From: Massilia sp.
GTDB taxonomy: Bacteria > Pseudomonadota > Gammaproteobacteria > Burkholderiales > Burkholderiaceae_D
Direction: 5' to 3'
NCBI GenBank assembly: GCA_028291845.1
Contig: JAQGNM010000427.1
Location: 1 to 9,387 of the forward strand
DNA: 9,387 bases
Numbering within the stretch: the stretch's first letter is position 1; every line of letters begins with the position of its first letter. The position numbers and the translations under genes were made by a program. This document shows positions 1-6,791 of the stretch, piece after piece. Below the pieces are notes generated by a model. The model ran no database searches. It worked only from the letters and a program-made list of their open reading frames with translations, and was not told where the DNA came from.

Positions 1-425
1 CGCGCGACCGCAGCGGCGCCACCATCGATTTTATCGCGGGACGCGGCGCGCTCAAGGCCAGCGCATTGCATACCCACCTGCTGCCAAAGCTGCAGCCCGA
101 CGTGATGCTGGTGACCGACGCCAATGCCGCTTATCGAGCCTTTTCACGGCAAGCGGGGATCGATCACCAAGCTGTCAATCTACGCCAGGGCGTACGCAAG
201 CGCATGCACGGCCAGCTTGCCATTCACGTGCAAAACGTGAATGCCTATCACGGCCGCTTTAAAAGCTGGCTGCGCCATTTCAATGGCGTTGCCACACGTT
301 ATCTCGACAATTATCTGGGTTGGCGCTGGGCGATCGATATGGGGCGCATCGCCAGCGCCGAGGGCTTCCTGCGAGCGGCGCTGTGCGGTTTTCAACGGCC
401 GAGGTCGTTAGCGATCAACACTTAG
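1..425 (+). CDS. IS1595-family (ISXO2-like) transposase, 3' part, truncated by window edge
   Basis: The reading frame is open from the window edge (first full codon at 3) to TAG at 423-425, giving 140 visible residues. The protein would be the DDE-type transposase that cuts and joins the ends of an IS1595-family element. Visible family signatures, numbered from the first full codon, are DRSG near residue 2, VTDANAAYRAF with a probable catalytic Asp at 39, HVQNVNAYH around 75-83, GVATRYL at 95-101 and NYLGWRW at 103-109. In this family these form the core of the ISXO2-like domain. The C-terminus ends about 30 residues after NYLGWRW, as expected for a natural end, so the visible part looks intact. 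The N-terminal zinc-ribbon half lies outside the window. I could not identify a terminal inverted repeat downstream, so the element boundary is not placed. Whether the whole element is functional cannot be judged here. Confidence 0.85.
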   Translation, partial: RDRSGATIDFIAGRGALKASALHTHLLPKLQPDVMLVTDANAAYRAFSRQAGIDHQAVNLRQGVRKRMHGQLAIHVQNVNAYHGRFKSWLRHFNGVATRYLDNYLGWRWAIDMGRIASAEGFLRAALCGFQRPRSLAINT

Positions 426-534
426 CGGTGAAAGCGCCTTTTTTTGCCCGCGCCGAGCGCGGCGAATGCCGTGTCGGCTTTCGTGTAGGATGCTGTTTTT
501 AGCCCATCCGTTTCAGTTCGACTGACCTATTTCT

Positions 535-1359
535 ATGCTTGAAGCTGCACCGCTGACCGGCCCGGCCGGCACCCATGACTGGTCGCGCAGCGCCATCGGC
601 GCCCCCGAGGCCTGGCCGCACCCCTTGCGACTGACGGTGGACATCATGTTCAATACGCCGCTGCCGATGCTGCTGTGCTGGGGGCAGCAGCGCGCCGTGC
701 TGTTCAACCAGGCCTATGCCGATCTTGCCGGGTCCGGTCATGCGCCGGCGCCGGGCGGCGCCGTGCCGGCCTTGCTGCCGGCGCCGCTGGCGGCCGCCCG
801 CGACAGTTTCGAGCGGGCCTTCGCCGGCACCGCCGCGCACGAACAGCGCCGTCCGCTGCGTTTTTCCGTCAGCGGCGCGCCGCACGAGGCCGACCTGCAC
901 TTCACCCCGGTGCGCATGGACGACGGCCATACCGGCGGCGTGCTGTGCGCGGTGGCGCCGCCGACCGACGCGCTCAAAGCCGCCGACCCGGCTGCCGCCG
1001 GCGCCGCGCTGCGCATCCTGGTGGTCGAAGACAATCTCGATTCGCAATTTCTGGTGTGCGAGATGCTCAGCGCATTCGGCCACGACAACGCCGGCGTCGC
1101 CCACGCCGAAGGCGCCCTCGAGATGCTCGCCCAGGGCACCTTCAACGTGCTGTTCACCGATGTCAGCCTGCCCGGCATGTCCGGCGTCGAGCTGGCGCGC
1201 CGCGCCCGCGTCCAGTATCCGGCGCTGCGGGTGATCTTCGCTTCCGGCTATGGCGACGCGCTGCTGCGGCAGATCGAATTTCCTTACTTGTCGCTGCAAA
1301 AGCCGTATGAAATCGAGCAATTGCAAAAGGCCCTGGCCGAGGTTGCGGCTACGGTGTGA
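535..1359 (+). CDS. PAS-like/receiver protein without kinase core
   Basis: This is a 274-aa signalling protein. Residues about 15-140 resemble the N-terminal PAS-like sensor found in many hybrid kinases: the run DWSRSAIGAPEAWPHPLR, then PMLLCWG and a VLFNQAYADL segment. Residues 159-270 are a receiver domain with acidic pair E165/D166, phosphoacceptor D209 (FTDVSLPGMSG), switch residue S237 (FASGYG) and K256 (QKPYE), so all key positions are present. Between the two is only a short Ala/Pro-rich linker at about 141-158, with no HisKA or ATPase domain. It therefore cannot autophosphorylate and presumably accepts phosphate from another kinase, the 963-aa kinase just downstream being an obvious candidate. 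No output domain is present, so it may act as a phosphate sink, an adaptor or a protein-interaction regulator. The ATG at 535 has no strong ribosome binding site, but the family motif begins about 15 residues later, which supports this start. Confidence 0.8.
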   Translation: MLEAAPLTGPAGTHDWSRSAIGAPEAWPHPLRLTVDIMFNTPLPMLLCWGQQRAVLFNQAYADLAGSGHAPAPGGAVPALLPAPLAAARDSFERAFAGTAAHEQRRPLRFSVSGAPHEADLHFTPVRMDDGHTGGVLCAVAPPTDALKAADPAAAGAALRILVVEDNLDSQFLVCEMLSAFGHDNAGVAHAEGALEMLAQGTFNVLFTDVSLPGMSGVELARRARVQYPALRVIFASGYGDALLRQIEFPYLSLQKPYEIEQLQKALAEVAATV

Positions 1360-1384
1360 ATACGCCGGGCTAGACTGCGCTAAA

Positions 1385-1398
1385 ATCGGTATACCGAT
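1385..1398. promoter_or_regulatory. 14-bp perfect palindrome, possible operator
   Basis: The sequence atcggtataccgat is a perfect 14-bp palindrome in the 150-bp gap between the PAS/REC gene and the hybrid kinase gene. A TAGAAT -10-like hexamer lies about 31 bp downstream at 1430-1435, but I found no well-spaced -35 box. The symmetry and position suggest a binding site for a dimeric regulator acting on the kinase gene. No regulator can be named. Confidence 0.35.
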
Positions 1399-1447
1399 AT
1401 TGCCCCGCAGTTTGGGCCGCAGCCACTTTTAGAATCGCGACGTTCCC

Positions 1448-1513
1448 ATGACCATCCCCGACCTGGCTCCGTACGTCAGCGCACTACCCTACCCGGCCGA
1501 AGGCGTGCCATGA
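1448..1513 (+). CDS. Possible 21-aa leader peptide overlapping the kinase start
   Basis: A 22-codon frame starts with ATG at 1448 and ends in TGA at 1511-1513. Its stop overlaps the kinase ATG at 1510 in the classic ATGA arrangement used for translational coupling. The peptide would read MTIPDLAPYVSALPYPAEGVP. There is no convincing Shine-Dalgarno sequence before 1448, and such a short frame can occur by chance, so this is a candidate only. Confidence 0.2.
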   Translation: MTIPDLAPYVSALPYPAEGVP

Positions 1514-4401
1514 ACAAGCCGGAAAACGCCGCCCTGCCAGCGGGCCCGGCGGCGCCTGATTCAAATGGCGCCGGCGCGGTCGACTTCGAAGCCATGCTCG
1601 AACACCTCGGCGACGGCGTCTGCGCCGTCGACAGCCAGTGGCAGGTGCGCTGGCGCAACCGCGCCGCCGCCGCCATCGTCGGCGATACCGGCAGCTTGCT
1701 GTGGCACACAACCGGACTGCACAACGAGCAGGCCGCCCTTGTCCAGCAAATGCGCCACACCGGGACCTGCTGCGAGTTTCATCATCCGCAACTGGAGCGC
1801 TGGTTCGAATTGCACGCCGCACCGCACGGTGACGGCATGATCTGCCGTTTTCAGGACATCACCGCCCGCAAGGCCGAAGAGCAAACCCTGCTCGACGCCA
1901 GCACCCGCCTGCAAGTGGCGCTGGCGGCCGGGCGGCTGGGAGACTGGCGCTGGGACGCTTCGTTGCGCGAGCTCACCCTGGGAGCGCGCGCCGCCGAACT
2001 GTTCGGCCTGGAGGCGGAGACGCCGCTGCCGTGGGAACGCTTGCAGGAACGCCTGTACCGCGACGACCGGGCGATGGTCGACGCCGAGTTCCGCCGCGCC
2101 TATTTTAAGGGCGAAGACCTCAACATCGAATGCCGCATCGCCGTGCCGGGGCGCGAACTGCGCTGGATCTCGGTGGTCGGCCGCGCCGACCTGGCCGATC
2201 CGGCCCACGATAACGGCACTGCGCAAGGCGAACGGCGCGTGCTGGGCATGACCGGCGTGGCGCAGGACATCAGTACCCGTAAAAGTGCCGAAGACACCTT
2301 GCGCCAGAGCGAGGAAGTGTTGCGCGCGCTGGCCAATTCGGTGTCGCAACTGGCCTGGATGGCGCAGGCCGATGGCGACATCGTCTGGTTCAACCAGCGC
2401 TGGTACGAGTACACCGGCAGCGCGCTCGAGCGCATGTCCGGCTGGGGCTGGCAATCGGTGGTCGACCCCGACGTGTTGCCGCTGGTGCTGCAACGCTGGC
2501 ACGAATCGATCCGCACCGGCGAGCCGTTCGACATGGAATACCCGATCCGCGGCGCCGACGGCCAGTACCGCTGGTTCCTGACGCGCGTCAACCCGGTGCG
2601 CGACCGCCTCGGCCACGTGGTGCGCTGGTTCGGCACCAACACCGACGTCGACCAGGTCAAGCGGGTGCAGCAGGCGCTGCGCGAGGAATCGAACGTGCTC
2701 GAGCTGCTCAACAGCACCGGCAGCGCGCTGGCGCGCCAGCGCGATCTGCGCTCGCTGCTGCAAACCGTCACCGACGCCGCCACCGGCATCAGCGGCGCCC
2801 GCTGCGGCGCCTTCTTCTATAACGGCCGCGACGGCGCCGGCGTGCCATTTACCGTGACCACCCGCGCCGGCGCCGCCTGCGACGAATTGGCCCGCATCTT
2901 CCCGCCGCCGCCCGGCCCGGGCGCGCGCGACGCCGTGATGCGCTCGAACGATACCGCGCAGGATCCCCGCTTCGACAGCGCCGGCGGCGCCCACCCGGCC
3001 TTCACCATGCGCAGCTATCTGGCGGTGCCGGTGGTGTCGCGCTCGGGTGAAATGGTGGGACGGCTGGTGTTCGGCCACCCCGAAACCGGGATTTTCTCGG
3101 AACGCAGCGAACGCATCGTCGGCGGCATCGCCGCCCAGGCGGCAGTGGCGATCGACAATACCCGCCTATACGAAGCGGCCCAGCGCGCCGCCGAGGAACG
3201 CAAGGAATTGCTCGAGAGCGAACGCATGGCGCGCGCCGAGGCCGAACGCACCAGCAACATGAAAGACGAGTTTCTCGCCACCTTGTCGCACGAGCTGCGC
3301 ACCCCGCTGTCGGCCATTCTCGGCTGGGCGCAGGTGTTGCGACGCGGCACGCGCGGTCCCGACGACCTGCAGCGCGGCCTGCAAACCATCGAGCGCAACG
3401 CCAGAGCCCAGGCCCAGCTGATCGAAGATCTGCTGGATATGAGCCGCATCACCTCCGGCAAGGTGATGCTCGACATCCAGACGGTGGCGCCATCGGTGTT
3501 CATCGACGCCGCCATCGAAACCTTGCGCCCGGCCGCCGAGGCAAAAAACATCCGCCTTGAAAAAGACTACGACAGCGGCACCGGCATGATCGCCGGCGAC
3601 CCGGCCAGGCTGCAGCAGGTAATCTGGAATTTGCTGTCGAACGCTATCAAGTTCACCCCGCGCGATGGCCTGGTGCAGGTGCTGGTGCGGCCGAATGGCG
3701 AAAACGTCGAGATCGCCGTGCGCGATAGCGGCGCCGGCATCGCCGCCGAATTTCTCACGCACGTGTTCGAACGCTTCCGCCAGGGCGATTCTTCGACCAC
3801 CCGCCAGCACGGCGGCCTCGGATTGGGACTGTCGATCGTCAAGCACCTCATCGAGCAACACGGCGGCACGGTGGCGGTGGCCAGCGAAGGCGAGCAGAAA
3901 GGCGCCTGCTTTACGGTGGAGTTGCCGGCCGCCACGCCGCAAGCGATCGCCGCCCGCCCCGACCGCGCCCGTTACAGCCCGCCCTCCCCGCTCACGCCCG
4001 ATATCGTCCTGCGCGACCTGTCCGGCATGACCGTGCTGGTGGTCGACGACGAGCCCGATGCGCGCGACCTGATCAAGCGCATCCTATCCGATTGCAACGC
4101 GGTGGTGCATACGGCGGCCAATGCCAGCGCCGCCCTTGAAGCGCTGCGCTCGTCGCCGCCCGACCTGCTAATCAGCGACCTCGGCATGCCCGGCATGGAC
4201 GGTTTTGCCCTGCTGGCGGCGGTGCGCGCCCTGCCGGCGGCGGAGGGCGGCACGGTGCCGGCGGTGGCGCTGACGGCATTTGCCCGCTCGGAGGACCGGC
4301 TGCGCGCGCTGGAGGCGGGTTTCTCATCGCATATTTCCAAGCCAGTGGAACCGAGCCAGCTGATTGCCACGGCTGCCAATATGAAGAGCTTGACTGCTTG
4401 A
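1510..4401 (+). CDS. Hybrid sensor histidine kinase (PAS-PAS-PAS-GAF-HisKA-HATPase-REC)
   Basis: This 963-aa protein has no signal peptide or membrane segment, so it is probably a cytoplasmic sensor. Domains in order: PAS-type 1 at about 27-118 (ends FQDITARK), PAS 2 at about 130-258 (GDWRWDA to AQDISTRK), PAS 3 at about 268-382 (WFNQRWYEYTG to FGTNTDVDQVK), GAF at about 400-552, and a coiled linker to about 584. HisKA follows with phosphoacceptor H594 (LSHELRTPL). The HATPase has N-box N711 (NLLSNAIKFTP), G1 box D739 (DSGAGI), F-box FERFRQGD and G2 box GGLGLGLSIVK. The C-terminal receiver (about 840-958) has D846/D847, phosphoacceptor D890, T922 and K944. All catalytic positions are present, so autophosphorylation and transfer to its own receiver are expected. 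GAAGG at 1499-1503 lies 6 nt before the ATG and supports this start. The next gene on the strand encodes a REC-GGDEF protein 204 bp on, with no terminator visible between them. The signal sensed is unknown. Confidence 0.95.
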   Translation: MNKPENAALPAGPAAPDSNGAGAVDFEAMLEHLGDGVCAVDSQWQVRWRNRAAAAIVGDTGSLLWHTTGLHNEQAALVQQMRHTGTCCEFHHPQLERWFELHAAPHGDGMICRFQDITARKAEEQTLLDASTRLQVALAAGRLGDWRWDASLRELTLGARAAELFGLEAETPLPWERLQERLYRDDRAMVDAEFRRAYFKGEDLNIECRIAVPGRELRWISVVGRADLADPAHDNGTAQGERRVLGMTGVAQDISTRKSAEDTLRQSEEVLRALANSVSQLAWMAQADGDIVWFNQRWYEYTGSALERMSGWGWQSVVDPDVLPLVLQRWHESIRTGEPFDMEYPIRGADGQYRWFLTRVNPVRDRLGHVVRWFGTNTDVDQVKRVQQALREESNVLELLNSTGSALARQRDLRSLLQTVTDAATGISGARCGAFFYNGRDGAGVPFTVTTRAGAACDELARIFPPPPGPGARDAVMRSNDTAQDPRFDSAGGAHPAFTMRSYLAVPVVSRSGEMVGRLVFGHPETGIFSERSERIVGGIAAQAAVAIDNTRLYEAAQRAAEERKELLESERMARAEAERTSNMKDEFLATLSHELRTPLSAILGWAQVLRRGTRGPDDLQRGLQTIERNARAQAQLIEDLLDMSRITSGKVMLDIQTVAPSVFIDAAIETLRPAAEAKNIRLEKDYDSGTGMIAGDPARLQQVIWNLLSNAIKFTPRDGLVQVLVRPNGENVEIAVRDSGAGIAAEFLTHVFERFRQGDSSTTRQHGGLGLGLSIVKHLIEQHGGTVAVASEGEQKGACFTVELPAATPQAIAARPDRARYSPPSPLTPDIVLRDLSGMTVLVVDDEPDARDLIKRILSDCNAVVHTAANASAALEALRSSPPDLLISDLGMPGMDGFALLAAVRALPAAEGGTVPAVALTAFARSEDRLRALEAGFSSHISKPVEPSQLIATAANMKSLTA

Positions 4402-4605
4402 CCGATGGCGACACTGCGCTCAAACTGTTCCTACCCGAATACGAGTCACTGTCCTACAAGAAATATATTCGAGTTTGGTACACTATCTCTATTAAGCTGG
4501 AGCGATGCCCGACGTTACATGAAAATGACGTACGGCACCATTCCCGATAGCGCAGTACTCCCGCCCATTACGCCGGGCCAAGAAGCGCATTGACCGAGAC
4601 CCCGC

Positions 4606-5595
4606 ATGCCGAGCCGAGAAGACATTTTAAACGCAAAAATTCTGGTGGTGGACGACTCCCCTGACAATATCGAACTGATGGAAGAGATATTGCGGGCCGA
4701 GGGGTACACCAGCGTCAGCTCGACCATGCTGCCGGAACAGGTCTGCCCCTTGCATCGCCAACACAATTACGACCTGATCCTGCTTGACCTGCAAAGGCCC
4801 GGTCTGAACGGTTTCCAGGTCATGAAGGGTTTGAAGGAAATCGAGCACGGCGGCTACCTGCCGGTGCTGGCCCTGACGGCCCAGCCCAGTTTCAAGATCG
4901 CCGCGCTGGAAGCGGGCGCGCGCGACTTCATCAGCAAGCCCTTCGATCTGCTGGAAGTGCACAAGCGCATCCACAATATGCTCGAAGTGCGCCTGCTGTA
5001 CCGCGAGCTGGCCCAGTACAGCCGCGCTCAGCAGGAATTGGCGCTGCACGACGCGCTGACCGGGTTGCCCAATCGCCGTCTGCTGGAAGACCGCATCGCC
5101 ACCACCTTACAACATGCCAACCGCAATCACCACAAGGCGGCCATCATGTACATCGACCTGGACGGTTTCAAGGCGATCAACGACACCTACGGCCATGCTT
5201 ACGGCGACGAAGTCCTGAAAACCATCGCCAAGCGCCTGCTCGACTGCTCGCGCAAGGAAGACACCGTGGCCCGCCTTGGCGGCGATGAATTCATGGTGGT
5301 GCTGAGCGAAGTCAATGGCTTGATCGATGCCCAGGGTCCCGCCGCCAAGATCGTCGAAGCGGTGTCCGAGCCGATCTTCATCAACGACCTCACGCTGGGC
5401 CTCTCGACCAGCATCGGCATCAGCATCTACCCGGACGACGCCGAAACGGTCGATTCCCTGATCAGCATCGCCGACTACGCCCTCTACGAAGCCAAGCGTG
5501 GCGGCAAGAACCGTTTTTGCGCCACGTCCTCGCAGCCGGTCGGTCCCAGCGCCGGCAAGGCGGCCGTCAGCCTGAAGGAACCGGTGCGTAACTGA
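4606..5595 (+). CDS. Response regulator diguanylate cyclase (REC-GGDEF)
   Basis: This 329-aa soluble protein is predicted to condense two GTP into c-di-GMP under control of phosphorylation. The receiver (about 10-128) has D16/D17, phosphoacceptor D61, switch T91 and K111. A helical linker at about 128-147 leads to the GGDEF domain (about 148-305). There I see LTGLPNR at 151-157, the metal-binding aspartate region IDLDGFK at 183-189, INDTYGHAYGD, and an intact GGDEF at 225-229. An RKED sequence at 216-219 sits exactly five residues before GGDEF, matching the RxxD inhibitory site, so product feedback is expected. The receiver loop reads DLQRPGLNGF, with Arg where most relatives have Met. The N-terminus before the receiver is short, which fits the ATG at 4606, although the ribosome binding site is weak. 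It lies 204 bp downstream of the hybrid kinase on the same strand, which makes that kinase a plausible phosphate source. This link is inferred. Confidence 0.95.
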   Translation: MPSREDILNAKILVVDDSPDNIELMEEILRAEGYTSVSSTMLPEQVCPLHRQHNYDLILLDLQRPGLNGFQVMKGLKEIEHGGYLPVLALTAQPSFKIAALEAGARDFISKPFDLLEVHKRIHNMLEVRLLYRELAQYSRAQQELALHDALTGLPNRRLLEDRIATTLQHANRNHHKAAIMYIDLDGFKAINDTYGHAYGDEVLKTIAKRLLDCSRKEDTVARLGGDEFMVVLSEVNGLIDAQGPAAKIVEAVSEPIFINDLTLGLSTSIGISIYPDDAETVDSLISIADYALYEAKRGGKNRFCATSSQPVGPSAGKAAVSLKEPVRN

Positions 5596-6037
5596 GCACT
5601 GGCCGCTCGCGCGACTGCCGCGACGTAAAAAAGCCAGCCGACGCTTTATGCCACTCACTTGCCAGCCGGTGGAAGCCATCGGCCAGCCTGTTTCGCACCG
5701 GGCGTCACCAGAGTTTCCTGGAGTTTTACATTAAGACTGACTTGCAAGCGTCTTGCCTTCGACCAGTTGCGGCTGGCACTTGCACGAACATCGATGGCCG
5801 GAGCCTTTCCATACGGCCTGAAGGGGAATTTTGAGCTCGACAGCGAGGGTATCGACACTTGCTTTGCCATCATTAATGGGTTGATTCAGCGAAAATCCAT
5901 TGGCATCCCGGGTTAATCGGGTCCGTATATAATCCGCGGCGCCGATAGCGTGGCCGTTCGAGCGCCTCGCAAGCTGTCGGAGCATCGACGACGATCGTCG
6001 CTGGAATCGTCAAACAGCCAGATCCCAGTTTCCAATG
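5596..6037. other. Gene-poor gap, no supported gene
   Basis: About 440 bp separate the diguanylate cyclase from the terminator of the next gene. The part from about 5700 to 5935 is visibly less GC-rich than its surroundings. Short frames occur on both strands (for example 5659-5916 on +, 5655-5873 and 5731-5985 on -), but none has a good ribosome binding site or a family I recognise. The heptamer GCCAGCC occurs three times at 5633, 5661 and 5682. A TATAAT at 5928-5933 has no matching -35 box. The stretch may hold remnants of a decayed gene or an unrecognised RNA. Confidence 0.4.
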
Positions 6038-6068
6038 AAAAATGCCAGTCAGCTTCACTGACTGGCAT
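6038..6068 (-). terminator. Intrinsic terminator of the HhH-like gene
   Basis: The arms TGCCAGTCAG (6043-6052) and CTGACTGGCA (6058-6067) are perfectly complementary around a 5-nt loop, and one more A-T pair closes the base. On the - strand the hairpin is followed at once by five T residues (A run at 6038-6042). It begins 38 bp after the stop codon of the gene at 6106-6504. This is a textbook rho-independent terminator for that gene. Confidence 0.9.
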
Positions 6069-6105
6069 CTCGCTGACGCTGTCTTTTTTACTTGTAACTG
6101 GCGGC

Positions 6106-6504
6106 TTATTTTGCCTTGGCGGTGTTTGCCTTGACCTGCGCCGCATGCTGGTGGTCGCGCGCGGCGTCGACTTTTTCCGGCGCCACTTCGATGCGGGTGA
6201 TGCCGGCATCGACCGAAATCGGGTCGCTGGCCGGGAAGGTCATTTCGACGGCCTCGTCGAGCAGGGTTTCCTTGGCCTGCTGTTCCGGCGTGTCGGCTTC
6301 AACTTCGGCAAGGGTCTGGATGGCGCAGGCCCACTTGAAGAAATTCAGGTTGGCCAGTTCGGCAATGGTGTTGACGCCGAAGGCCTGGCTCAGTGCACGG
6401 GCGTCGGACGGGCTGACGCCGCGCAAGGCGCTGATCGGCGCTTCGGCCAGTTCGCGAAAGGTTTTGCTGTGAAACGATTGGTCGACGATAGCTTGGATAT
6501 TCAT
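6106..6504 (-). CDS. Small protein with helix-hairpin-helix-like domain, unknown function
   Basis: This 132-aa acidic, soluble protein belongs to no family I can name. Residues about 14-66 look like a helix-hairpin-helix fold: FRELAEAPISALRGVSPSDA followed by a second helical unit around FGVNTIAELANL, with the Gly-Val turns and spacing typical of such folds. A motif FPASDP at 90-95 recurs in small betaproteobacterial proteins of unknown role. The C-terminal tail from about 108 is rich in Ala, Lys, Gln and His and is probably disordered. AAGGA lies 6 nt before the ATG (- strand, 6511-6515), which fixes the start. The gene stands alone on its strand, with a strong terminator just downstream and a divergent hybrid kinase upstream. 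DNA binding or a protein-protein role is possible for an HhH unit, but neither is shown. Confidence 0.85.
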   Translation of the reverse strand: MNIQAIVDQSFHSKTFRELAEAPISALRGVSPSDARALSQAFGVNTIAELANLNFFKWACAIQTLAEVEADTPEQQAKETLLDEAVEMTFPASDPISVDAGITRIEVAPEKVDAARDHQHAAQVKANTAKAK

Positions 6505-6587
6505 ACTGTGTCCTTGTCAAGGTTGCGGACCGGTTGCTCCTCTCGGGGAGAACAGGACATGGATGCACTATCCCACACTGTCAAAAA

Positions 6588-6615
6588 TTGCACTGTGCGT
6601 CAGCGTACAGTGCAA
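6588..6615. promoter_or_regulatory. Perfect 9-bp inverted repeat between divergent genes
   Basis: TTGCACTGT (6588-6596) and ACAGTGCAA (6607-6615) are exact reverse complements separated by 10 nt. The inner bases can extend the stem by about three more pairs, one of them G-T. A further CACTGT half-site lies at 6576-6581. The site lies between the divergent genes at 6504 (-) and 6792 (+), the usual place for an operator. Read on the - strand, the hairpin is followed by five T residues, so it could alternatively act as an attenuator or terminator ahead of the HhH-like gene. Confidence 0.5.
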
Positions 6616-6783
6616 ACGGTTAGGGCAAATCGCCGGCCGCCTGGGGTATGATTGTCAAACGCATTTAAGCAGGCTCAGCAATTGCAGATGCCCAGAAAAG
6701 CGCTGATTCGTGCGTACCAGCAACAAAGTTTCTGCTATCCTCTGTGTCGCCAGATAACGACTCAGATAGCCAATTCCCAGCGC

Positions 6784-6787
6784 AGGA
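6784..6787 (+). promoter_or_regulatory. Ribosome binding site deciding the start of the second hybrid kinase
   Basis: AGGA at 6784-6787 sits 4 nt before GTG at 6792 within gcaggaaaacgtg. The alternative upstream GTG at 6744 has no purine-rich sequence in front of it. This favours 6792 as the start. Confidence 0.5.
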
Positions 6788-6791
6788 AAAC

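Noticed and set aside
451..464. Hairpin cgccg-agcg-cggcg after the transposase, considered as a terminator
   Set aside because: The T run lies upstream of the hairpin on the + strand, and there is no T run after it on either strand.
499..1326. Long open frame on the - strand (275 codons) opposite the PAS/REC gene
   Set aside because: It is a shadow of the + strand gene in high-GC DNA; its product is Arg/Gly/His-rich low-complexity sequence without a family signature, while the + frame has clear receiver motifs.
1561..3078. 505-codon open frame on the - strand inside the hybrid kinase gene
   Set aside because: Its composition (Ala, Gly, Arg, His, Gln) is typical of antisense frames of high-GC genes; the + strand has continuous PAS/GAF/HisKA domains.
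3166..3942. 258-codon open frame on the - strand opposite the HisKA/HATPase region
   Set aside because: It lies opposite the most conserved kinase motifs and shows no domain of its own.
4405..4593. 62-codon frame between the hybrid kinase and the diguanylate cyclase
   Set aside because: It has no ribosome binding site, no recognisable domain and a composition unlike neighbouring proteins; only its last 24 codons are mentioned as a possible leader.
5928..5933. TATAAT hexamer as a promoter -10 box
   Set aside because: There is no -35 box at 16-18 bp; the nearest TTGGCA is 22 bp away, and no gene follows on the + strand.
5655..5985. Short frames on both strands in the gap (5655-5873 -, 5731-5985 -, 5659-5916 +)
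   Set aside because: They overlap one another, lack ribosome binding sites and match no family I know.
6593..6610. CTGT-N10-ACAG as a LexA (SOS) box
   Set aside because: LexA boxes of this type have an 8-nt spacer (CTGT-N8-ACAG); here it is 10.
6744..6791. Upstream GTG start for the second hybrid kinase
   Set aside because: There is no ribosome binding site before 6744, and the extra 16 residues are polar and outside the receiver fold; 6792 has AGGA in front. It remains possible.
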